Below, in pieces: positions 47,671 through 58,049 of a stretch of DNA of 64,000 bases; the first letter of the stretch is position 1; the number at the start of each line of letters is the position of its first letter. The notes under the pieces are model-generated. The model was not told where the DNA came from. It ran no database searches and saw nothing but the letters and a program-made list of their open reading frames with translations. This DNA comes from Echinarachnius parma (Eukaryota; Echinodermata; Echinoidea; Clypeasteroida; Echinarachniidae): assembly GCA_037951105.1 (NCBI GenBank), contig JBAMJV010010996.1, positions 1 to 64,000 on the forward strand, read 5' to 3'. A program made the position numbers and the translations under genes.

Positions 47671-48237
47671 CAGATCATGAAAAAAAATCACCCCAGGACT
47701 AGTGAAATGGTATCTTGATATTTTAAACGCACGTAAATGGTTTAAGAGATTCGATGAGACAAAATACCTCGAATAAGTGATGATAATTAATATCCGCTAT
47801 TATGTGAAAAGGTGTTGTTTTCCAGAGATATCGGGACACTCGGGACACTACTGTCTCTTCAATATTCATAGTCATGTAGTGTTATTGCGACACATTTAAA
47901 TACCAGTTACAGTACCACTACACCCATGTCAAATATGTGTTGTATTCGTGATTTTTCTTGGGAGGTGTAATAAGCATTCATCAAAATTAAAACACCAAAT
48001 GTATAGATTGTCATGCGATGCCATCTTCGGTTTATTGAGTCTGAAATGCATTTATTTGATTTGCTATGTTTGTTCATTTTTGTTTATTTTAAGTGTGTTT
48101 CGAGTTTACCCTTTTCCAATGTTTCTTATTTAAAAAAACAGCATCGTTATAAATTCGGCGCGTAATGCTCTTGTTGGGATTATAATAAGATGCATCTGTT
48201 TTTCTCCTGTTTGATCTAAATCAGCATTTAGATGTCT

Positions 48238-48633
48238 TTAAAGGGACTTAGTAACATTGTCCAAATCCTCAAAATAAAATTGTAATTATTGCGGTTCCCT
48301 TATACCTTGTTGTATTCGTATTAACAAAAAAATCATGGGACAGGTTTCGGTTTTTCAAATTTCCCTTTCGTTACAAAGATATGTATGAATGAAGTATTCA
48401 GATAAGAAAAACTCCGGGCGAGTTTTTCATCCCTGTACAAAGTGAATGCAGTGAGTTAGTGAATATCACCCAATATCACTTTGCATTTTCGCTCATTACT
48501 TGGCCATGCAATGTCCATTTGACTTGAAATTTTCACACAATACCCTGTGGACATATGAGATAACAACACTATACATTTCATCAACCATTCATCACTTTTT
48601 GCACATGTCAACAAAGTTACTAGATCCCTTTAA
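48238..48633 (-). mobile_element. Family A MITE, copy A8 (reverse), full length
   Basis: TTAAAGGGACTTAGTAACAT to GTTACTAGATCCCTTTAA, very well preserved. It has the AAGAAAAACTCC-type internal hairpin. Confidence 0.9.
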
Positions 48634-49086
48634 CCCTGACCTATGGTTAATTTTATGCATGGAAATTTAAGACTTGAATTACCGTGGGTCAAGTATCCCT
48701 TGATCATTTCAAAGCAAAAGCGGATTATGAATAATGCATGCACAGGGGCCAAGATATATACATCATCCACAAGAAAGTGCTAGTAAGCGATTCATCTAAA
48801 CTTTTGACTCGCTGCCATAATAGTTGTGCACTCACTAATCTTGCGGTAGAGAAATTGAAATATCATGTTTACGTTTCATTTGTGTATATTTATGATAGAA
48901 CGAGGTTTATTAATTCCAGTCCTCTTCTCAGAAATAATGGGATTGAGTTGTGTTTGCATAATTTATGGAAGATGTCAGAACCGGCGGATCAGTCGAGGTC
49001 ATGGAGGTAGGGCTATAAGTATTGTCGTCAAACGTCTGAGTAATGTCTATCAGTCTATTTGATATTCAATATCCCACTGCAAATTA

Positions 49087-49195
49087 GATGTGTAAAGTTG
49101 TGTTAAGTTGTGTCTTATAAATTAAATGAACCATAGATGTGGAAGGTTGTGTAACTATATGACCCCACAACTACACAACTTTACACAACGGTTTT
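49087..49195. repeat. Short inverted repeat TGTGTAAAGTTGTG
   Basis: TGTGTAAAGTTGTGT is mirrored by ACACAACTTTACACA about 75 bp later, with further AGTTGTG/CACAACT words between. Confidence 0.6.
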
Positions 49196-49289
49196 TGCAC
49201 TGTACCAAAGGAAGAACTGCCTCTGCATTATTGTTGTATTATCCGGGCAAACAACTGGTACTTGCCCGGCGTCTGTCAAAATAGCAGAT

Positions 49290-50215
49290 AATAAAGCTAC
49301 GTTGACGATGCAACGCAACGCAGTCATGAATTCTGTTCTTGTATCCCCCCCAAAAAAAAAAAAAAAAAAAAATTTATATACCAGACCACATGACTTGAGA
49401 ATGGTATTACGTTGACGGTGCAACGCAATCATTAATTGTGTTCTTGTATCCCCCCCCCCCCCCAAAAAAAAAAAAGCGTGTTATATAGCAAACCACATGA
49501 CTTATGAATGATATTACGTTGACGATGCAACGCAATCACGAATTTTGTTCTTGTATCCCCCCAAAAAAGGCGTTTTATATACCAAACCACATGACTTGTG
49601 AAAGGTACTAGTAGTACGTTGACGATGCAACGCAATCACGAATTTTGTTCTTGTATCCCCCTCAAAAAAGGCGTTTTATATACCAAACCACATGACTTGT
49701 GAATGGTACTAGTATTACGTTGACGATGCAACGCAATCACGAATTTTGTTCTTGTATCCCCCTCAAAAAAGGCGTTTTATATACCAAACCACATGACTTG
49801 TCAATGGTACTAGTATTACGTTCACGATGCAACGCAATCACGAATTTTATTCTTGTATCCCCACCCCTAAAAAAAAAGGCGTTTTATATACCAAACCACA
49901 TGACGTGTGACTGGTACTAGTATTACGTTGACGATACAACGCAATCACGAATGTTGTTCTTGTATCCCCCCCAAAAAAGGCGTTTTGTATACCAAACCAC
50001 ATGACTTGTGAATGGTACTACCGTACTAGTATTACGTTGACGATGCAACGCAATCACGAATGTTGTTCTTGTATCCCCCCCAAAAAAGGCGTTTTATATA
50101 CCAAACCACATGACTTGTCAATGGTATTACGTTGACGATGAAACGAAACGGCATGAGGTTTTGTTCTCGTATCCCCCCAAAAAAGCGAATACCAAACCAC
50201 ATGACTTGTGAATGG
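49290..50215 (+). repeat. Tandem array, nine units of about 99-109 bp
   Basis: Each unit holds GTTGACGATGCAACGCAATC, TTTTGTTCTTGTATCCCCC, an A run, GCGTTTTATATACCAAACCA and CATGACTTGTGAATGGTA. GTATCCCC marks nine units at 49339 to 50170. Length variation comes from the C and A runs (up to 14 C and about 20 A in the first two units). The last unit is diverged. Confidence 0.93.
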
Positions 50216-51142
50216 TGCAGCCCTAAAACAACCCTTTCTCGCCACCACACCAAGTTGTTCACTAGAGACGGTCGCCATCTCAAATAATGAGGGTGGTCAT
50301 TCGAATATTGGCCTACTGATCGATAATGAAATCCAACAGATAACTGATCAGTCACTCAGTGTGGACGTCTTGTTTTTATATTTTGCACGCATCGCTAAAA
50401 CGCGCTGAATTCAATCAATTAGCTAATGTTTCTACCGCGAAACTCTTCACAGCTCAATAACGTTTCTGTGAAATGACATCCATGTACTCTGCTACTCTGC
50501 ATGTGGCAATTATATATATATGTTGTGGTTAATGTATTATGTTCGTAACATCACAGTTTGTAGCTCGGACCGTTGATAGACAAGTGTGTTAGTGCATTGC
50601 CACTGTTGGCGGTATGTCTTTGACAGAGAGAACATTGTTTGCGAATGATGGTATTAATATTCCATAAAACGGATAATACGGTTTCTAAGGTGCGTATTTC
50701 GAAGCAATTGTAATTTAAACAAACTTATTATGATCCATTATATCCTACTATATGACATATAGTGTGCTTGCCATAGAAACAATTTAAAGTGTAACTCGAT
50801 CAGATGTTCAGTTCACACATGTCATTATATACTTCACAACTGTTCAAGAACCCTCTGTCATCAGACCATATTGATTTGAACTATTACCCATACTTTGTGT
50901 TTATGTTACCGTGAATTTCGTTCATGCCATTATTTACAGTTGACTTATCTATCGGCTTTCAAATGTCAGATGCACTATTCTGACTAAGTGGGTCTCGATC
51001 CTTTGTTATATATTTGTAATGTGCAGTTAAAACTTATTTAAAAGAAAAAAAACTTAAACTGTTAAATAAGTAAACAATAAAATCTTTACACAGATTTGTG
51101 TTCACTACAGAATGGTGAATATAAATAATAATATGTGAATCC
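50216..51142. other. No gene or clear element seen
   Basis: AT-rich sequence with a short TATATATATA run near 50515 and no recognisable coding or repeat ends. Confidence 0.4.
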
Positions 51143-51710
51143 TTAAAGGGGTATTCCGGGCCTGATAAAACCATTCGTTATTTGAATAAGCAGAATAAGA
51201 GGCATAATTGGTGAAAATTTGATCAAAATCGGACAAGAAACACGGGAGTTATACCTATTTGAACATCATGTAGTAATGAGCGATCGTTTCAAAATTGCCG
51301 CCATATGCAACATCATTGACGAGCAACTCGCCATGGGTTTAGTACATGAAAATACACTTATTTCTCATTTTCGTTGCTAAAAATTAATTTTTCTCTGCTT
51401 GTTTTCACGAATTCATAGAAGAATATCGATGGGCCAACCTCTTTGGAATGTGTAAGCTCATACATTTGCTTTGTTATTAAGAAAATTTAAATTTTTTAAA
51501 ATTTCCATGTAGAAGTCAAAATGGCTGCAGCTCGCAAGTGACGTCACGATCGATAGCAATTGCGAACGATCCTAAAATTCGGAGCAAAGTTCATCCTGTC
51601 ATAACTTTTTTATTGCTCTACCGTTTTGGCTCAGATTTTCGATCATGATTCTTCATATTCACTTCATTTTATAGCAAACATCACATTTCTGGGGTGGAAT
51701 TCCCCTTTAA
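51143..51710. mobile_element. TTAA MITE family E (TTAAAGGGGTATTCC ends)
   Basis: Left end TTAAAGGGGTATTCCGGGC; right end GGGGTGGAATTCCCCTTTAA. Length 568 bp. The middle includes CAAGTGACGTCACGATCG, which has a CRE-type TGACGTCA palindrome. Confidence 0.82.
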
Positions 51711-53795
51711 GAAAGTCGGTCAATAAAATAATATGAAAGAAATTTTATGCTATGACCGAAACCCTTTTTTCTTTTGTTTTCTCCCGTTTTCCGTACCATC
51801 TTTTGAACGATGCACACGATCGAAACATAATAAGATAAACAAATCTCTAGACGAATACAATTGCAATTGATGCATCTATATCAAATGAGCTAACGTGTAT
51901 CGTGACGACAGGACCTTTGCCGATCAATACTATAATAAACACCGTTGCTTATTTATTCATATGTCATACTGGAGAAAAGGTGATGATATATGGTTGAAGA
52001 CAATGAGGCTCGTGAAGGGGTATCATCACTGGTCATGGACTTGAATAACGAACCGTGTTTGAAGAATTTGTTAAAGCCAATTAACAGTATTTGGGAAAGT
52101 TTCCGCAAATATCTTTATTGGCAAAACTAATTGATCAGTATTGTTGTAATAGTATTAAAAAGGGCTTGTGTGGAGACATTCGAACCTTAGTATAGTTAAA
52201 TGCAGAAATGTTAGTTGAAACGTGTATGCATGCCGCTGACATTGGGCCTAAATTCACCGCCAGTTTCGCCCGTCTACGCCGGCCACATATATACGCTCGT
52301 TCGCATGCGGAGCCACGTGGCAGCATTTGCCATAGGTTTTGGACGCAACGAGCATGCGGTTTAATTTAATCTGTGGATAAATGTTTTAATTTCGAAAATT
52401 GTATTGCTCAAATACTCAATTATACCGCAGTTTATGTCGAAATCTTTACATTAACACATAAGTTATGAAATATTATTTCACACGATTGGTGATAAAAGCG
52501 TATTTTTAATGTTGTGTGTGTGGGGCGTTTCCCAATAATATTTGGCTTTAGCGACGAGCTTTTCGAATAAAAAAAACGGAACAGGGATTTGCTGAAAGCA
52601 TAGCATAAGTATACAGCATAATTATAATACATACGTGTTTCTGGAAGAACGACAAACGTGGTCGTGGGCTCAGTAAAACATATATCACGCACCCCAATTT
52701 GCTCTAGACGCTTACCTGCTTACAATGATACATGCATGGTATATCACGAAATGTTCGTACCTTGACGACACGTCCGCCACCGATCCGTATTGTATCCAGA
52801 CACCTTTGTTTATTTATTCATACTGGAGGAAATACTGGAGGAAATGTGTTAATTTATGGACATCGATGGAAGGGGCGTGTGGAGGGGTATCATCCCTCTT
52901 CAAGAACTTGTTTACATACGAATTATGCGTTGATATAGGGCGTGTATAGGCACATTTCATGGGGTTGGGGCCATTCGCTCAAATAAATCCGCCTTCCATT
53001 ACTTCGACGAAATGAGATAATTTTGCTCGAAAATGAGGTGTTTATAATCGAAAAAAAGCGGAATTTAGGATACCAAAATGTCTGACCTTAACCCAAATGT
53101 TTGGATTAGAATTTATACGTGTTCTTCCCACCGGAAATGGTGTTTGCAATACTCTCGGACGGGGGAGGGGGTTTAGCTGTAGCTGCCCCTATAATCACCC
53201 ACCCCCTGTGCCTATGTTTATTATACAGAAGAGCCATACACCATATATGCATTACTGTATATATGATCAAAGTGTGCCTGGACATTTCACTTTTGGAACC
53301 ATGAATCAATTTTAACTATTTTGTTTACATCTTACTCAAAAGACACGCGATAGCTAATAGTGAATGGAAACCAATGCACAGACAGAGAATCAGTATTAGC
53401 CGCGCTGTCTGACTTCCGTCTTATTTATTCATATTTGGGGAGGTTATTGTCCGCTCTTTGAGATCTTGTATTCATGATCGTCCCTATTTCTGATACCCAG
53501 AAGAAAGCGGAAGAACATTGGACATCGGTTATACCTTTTAATATGAGAAAACCTTTCATTTGATTATATTATATATCAGTATCGACATAATCATCTGGAC
53601 CGTTTCTGTTTTCAAATCGATGCATGATATGAATGTAAGATGAAAACATGAAGTAGCTACTATTGGATGGTATGAACGCCGGTTATCATTATTAGATGGA
53701 CTTTTACAAATTGATTTTACCAATTGCAATACGAGTGGGAGATCCTTGTCTAATGGTATTGCAATACTGTGTAAAACTATCGTGAAAATGACATG
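51711..53795. other. No gene seen; diverged repeats of a TTATTTATTCATA block
   Basis: TTATTTATTCATA-CTGGAG..GGGGTATCATC appears near 51950-52040 and 52808-52920, with a shorter echo near 53420-53460. Probably old copies of one repeat. Confidence 0.4.
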
Positions 53796-54196
53796 TTATG
53801 GGGATCTAGTAGCTTAGTTGACATGTGCAAAAACTAACGAAGGGTTGACAAAATGTGTATTTGAATAATCTGATATGTCCACTGAGTGATGTGCGAAAAT
53901 TCCACGGTAATTGAATGTCATAAGACCGAGTAATGAGCGAAAATGTAAAGTACTATTATACTATTACTCTCTGCTCTTAATTTGTACACAGTTATACGTA
54001 TCCAGTAGATAGTTAAAAATACCAATACTTCGATCATGAATATCTGTATATTAACGAAATAGAAATTTGGAAAGCCGAAACCTGCTCCATAATTATTCTG
54101 GTAATACGATTACAATGAGGTATGTGAAAACCGATAGAGTTCTAGGTAAGATTTGTGGATGTTGACAATGTTGCCATGGTTACTAGATCCATTTAA
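53796..54196 (+). mobile_element. Family A MITE, copy A9, diverged
   Basis: Left end decayed to TTATGGGGATCTAGTAGC; right end GTTACTAGATCCATTTAA. Family sequence is recognisable throughout at lower identity, so this is one of the older copies. Confidence 0.82.
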
Positions 54197-55887
54197 CATT
54201 TGTAAAAAAAAATATCAGTTATTTTCTGTTTGCTGATTTTTTTGTTTTCCGTTGTCATGTTTGTTGAATAATAAATGTGCATTATGCATGTGCCAAAATT
54301 AAACATGAGGTTATAGGTGAATGTAAGTTGTCGAATTGGATTAGCATTATGTGGGGGCACTTTGCATTTATTTCGACCATAATTATGATATCAACATGAT
54401 AAAGAGGTGAACTTGTTGTTTGTGTGACCGCGTTTCTTTAGCATAATTATGATAAAATGCAATTTATTATCATCACCGAATGTGTTACATTCATAATCAG
54501 GACTGATGCTATTGCTTATAATGATGATGAAAAATTAGATAATACATGTTTGAGGGTTTTACCATGGCTTTGTTTTATCCTTGTTTATAATTATATAACT
54601 ATGAGTGTTGTCCACGTTACCCATGGCAACCGCGTTAACACTCAATTATGTCGGAGCGTCACTTGACAACCGTAATTTCCACAGTCTTTGATGACCTACC
54701 TTTATGCTGAAAGAAAAAATAGCCGTTCATAACTAGATTTTGCAAATCACATAGAGTATTATGAAGGGTCCACCAGGTTCCCGTCGGTAATGGGTTAACA
54801 AACCCCATGACCTTCACATATTGGAAGATGACACTAATTCTTTTGTCTCTCATTATATAACGTCAATTGTCATCAAGTTTAATTTAGTGAGGTGAGAGGA
54901 GGAAATATTTATGGATTCAGGAGCAATTTTTCATATCGCGGTTGACCCCTTTCTATTTTGGTAAAATCATACAAATTCTTATAATGCTTAGCAGCCGACA
55001 TTTTGTACCGATATGTTTTACAGGGTAACTAAGAACGTCGTATTTTTGTGTGACTATGTTTGAAAGTGTCATTTTGAATATTACTTAGAGTGTGTGGAAG
55101 TGTTTGTTAAACTAGGCAAACAAGAGGCATTCGGACATGACTACTACGAAATCTTCTTTGTATAACCCATTTGTATATATTGAACCCGAATAACCTACAC
55201 TAGTATGTGAATTGCTAAAATAAAACGCAATATCAAGGGTTTAGTGGCAAAATTTATTTTAAATAATTTGAAATTATTACAATTAAACTCTCTTTAAAAA
55301 AAAATGAAATAATCGTACCCCAGAAAATCATCGTGTGTATATTCAGAGAGGAATGATTTCAATGACATTAATCTGAATAATTTAATGGTTTGCCTTTGTG
55401 TGTGTGTGTGTGTGTTTTGTTGTATATAAAATGGCCATTATCTAAATACGGTTTTGCGTGTGATTTGTAATGGATATGATCCATCCGAAATTATTCATAT
55501 ACAATTTCGGTCGAGTCAATGTTCACATAGTCCAGCGGTTCACTTCAAAGAAATACAATTCAATAAATTAGTCGTCTGAAATGTTACGGGAATATTTATG
55601 ATCACTTCATTAATACGAGGTATATAAACTTCAGAATAATTAATCCAACATCTAAATTCCCAATATACATATGGCTATAAACAAAAAATTAAATGTATGT
55701 ATAATTCCGACAGGACATTGACACGAACAAAACTCAAAAAAAAGTATGGACAATTTTCTTTCTATTTTAATACTGTGTGTTTCTCTTTAGACAGCGTCAG
55801 TGCAATATGGATCATAATTATTGATTGTTTGCTGGGAGGCGATGCCACGTATATGGCGTGCATTCGACGTGATTTTCTTTAATATCA
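54197..55887. other. No gene seen
   Basis: Contains the third copy of the CCACCAGGTT..GGGTTAA dispersed repeat (about 54715-54800) and a TG microsatellite (about 55394-55415). Confidence 0.4.
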
Positions 55888-56071
55888 AATGCAATATATT
55901 ATTGTACAAATAAACGCCTTTGGTTTATTTTGTTATTGACCAATAGTTAAATGCAATATATTATTGTACAAATAAACGCCTTTGGTTTATTTTGTTATTG
56001 ACCAATAGTTAAATGCAATATATTATTGTACAAATAAACGCCTTTGGTTTATTTTGTTATTGACCAATAGT
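55888..56071 (+). repeat. Perfect 62-bp tandem triplication
   Basis: Three head-to-tail units (55888, 55950, 56012) of AATGCAATATATTATTGTAC..AATAAACGCCTTTGG..GACCAATAGTTA are identical except for the truncated end of the last. An inverted ACTATTGGTTAA follows at 56082. Confidence 0.95.
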
Positions 56072-57271
56072 CCAGGCATCTACTATTGGTTAAGTAGATA
56101 GTTGGGATTCGGCTTTGTCACCTGTAGATGCGTGATATAACAATCGTCGAGAGAGCAACACAATGTAATAAATGTTATGAAATGGAAAGAACATCACATT
56201 GGTTGATTTGTATTTCGCTATTCGATTGATTATTGATCGGAACGAGAAAAAAGCTCACATGCCATTTTCAGTCAAGAGCACACATCGATCCGCGCTTCCA
56301 AGTTTCATGGACCTTCGTGTACCGATTTTGCTCGAAATACAGTATTTAATATCGACGTTTGTTGACACTGAATACCCACCATACTATAAGGGGTTACGTA
56401 GCCTCGTCATTGTTGTGATGACACTCGTAATAAATACACGCTTGCCTCTAGGTGACGATTGACCCATAAAAGGCAGCGAGATGCTCGTTTGGATAAATCA
56501 CACTTTCTATACCTGGATCACGCATAATATTCAGGCCAGTAAATGGTAATACCCGATATCTTATATCCGGTTTGGTCGCAGATTGCCCTTGGCAATCCTC
56601 AAGAGACCCTTGTATCTGTTGCAACTTCTATGCAATTTTACGTATTAAAATGCAACGTACTATATAACGATATTGAAACTAAATGTATGCATTACCGTTG
56701 CATGTAATACAATAATCAGAATTCCAGGTTTCACCCTAATCCGCAAATCCAATGCCCCTTATTCATGATCACCTCAAAAACAAGTTTCTTTTGGAGACAA
56801 AAAATATGGATACCACCAAGGAAAGGTTACGAGCTAGATATAGGTTAAGCCATGTAATGTTAGTAGAAAGTCCATATGTTGCCATCTACTTCAGATAACT
56901 GTCGAACTTTCTTAAACGATGGCAATCGTTCAAAGACAACACCTGCAACGGATTTGAAGCTCAACCGCAGCGCGAGTGTCCATCAGTAAGACACTTTACC
57001 TATATTTGCTGCTCTCAACCCATGTATTGTTATGGGGTACTTGGCAGGAATGTATTCCTAGAAATGATTGCATTAACACTTTATCAAGGGTTTTCAGCAC
57101 AAGCCGCGAGGTCATAATGCTCCAAGCGTGTTGAGACATAAGTGTTTTGAAGAACTGTTCACATCAAAACTGAAATATGGTCGTTTTTTGTATTATCAAC
57201 AGTCGTGATAAAGGTGATTTAGTTCGTATTTTCTTATACTGATGCTCTTCTCTTTATTTATTTTCTTGAAG
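56072..57271. other. Upstream of the guanylate cyclase exon; no gene seen
   Basis: No second coding exon or known repeat recognised. The last 30 bases form the pyrimidine-rich tract and AG that could be the acceptor for the cyclase exon. A promoter cannot be placed. Confidence 0.35.
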
Positions 57272-58049
57272 GTTTCGGTGATGTCGGAATTCAAGGATTC
57301 AGCCGAGATGCGCCGATAGAGGTGGAAATTTAACTTAACCAGGAAATCACAAAAGGACCCAGCCATGTATGGGCTTTTGATAGAGGGGGTGTGCGAGTTC
57401 ATCAAGGAGAAGTTCGGCGAGAAAGCGTGGCTGAAGATTCGCGACAAGTCGCGCATCCACGAGTACACCTTCGTCACGCACAGGATGTACAGCGAGAAGA
57501 TTATCCCGAGGCTCGCGCAGGCGGTCCACGACGTCACGGGCTACAGCAAAGAACAGTTCATGGACGAGACCGGCGTCCAGTTCGTCCAGTTCCTCAAGAA
57601 GTACGACTACGACAAGATGCTGCGCGTCCTCGGGCGCAGCCTCCGCGACTTCCTCAACGGTCTGGACAACCTCCACGAGTACCTGCGCTTCAGCTACCCG
57701 AAGATGAAGCCGCCCAGCTTCTTCTGCACAGACGAGAACCTGGAGGGTCTCACCCTCCACTACCGGACACGACGTGCGGGCTACACGCACTACGTCAAGG
57801 GACAATTGCGGCAGGTCGCCAAACAATTCTACAACCGGGACGTCTCGGTGATCGTGGTCGAGGAGAAGCAATCCGGAAAGGACTCCTTCTACATCAAGTA
57901 CAGGATCAAGTTCGATAACAGGGAGTTCGCGGAGAGGACACGCTTGTCCATGGGCATGAACGGCCACGCGCAGCTCAACGCCAACTTGTTCTTTGAAGTC
58001 TTTCCTTTTCATGTCGTCTTTGGCAAGGATATGAAAATCAAGAATACAG
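57272..58049 (+). CDS. Atypical soluble guanylate cyclase (Gyc88E-like), exon with 5'UTR, H-NOX domain and start of HNOBA domain
   Basis: This exon encodes the N-terminus of a haem-dependent guanylate cyclase, the cytosolic enzyme that makes cGMP in response to gaseous ligands. The start is ATG 57365: an in-frame TAG lies about 50 bases upstream, and the protein opens with MYG as H-NOX proteins do. The 228 complete codons cover the H-NOX domain (about residues 1-180) and the start of the HNOBA region (FFEVFPFHVVFGKDM, 209-223). Visible haem residues are His104 (proximal ligand, in LDNLHEYL), Pro112 in the YPKMKPPSF stretch, and Y133-x-T135-x-R137, matching the YxSxR porphyrin-binding motif. 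The wording resembles insect Gyc88E and nematode gcy-31/33-type subunits more than beta-1 or beta-2. A pyrimidine-rich tract ending in AG at 57270-57271 suggests an upstream non-coding exon. The frame ends at a strong donor (ACAG/GTGAGT, cut after 58049, phase 1). Dimerisation and catalytic domains are not in this exon and I do not see them downstream. Codon third positions are almost all G or C, unlike the AT-rich surroundings. Confidence 0.93.

Noticed and set aside
49290-50215. CRISPR-like direct repeats of about 105 bp
   Set aside because: The whole unit is repeated with no distinct spacer sequence; it is a tandem satellite.
57347-58012. 221-codon open frame antisense to the cyclase exon, and a 175-codon frame at 57391-57918
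   Set aside because: Both are shadows caused by the GC-rich third positions of the real coding frame; neither resembles a protein family.
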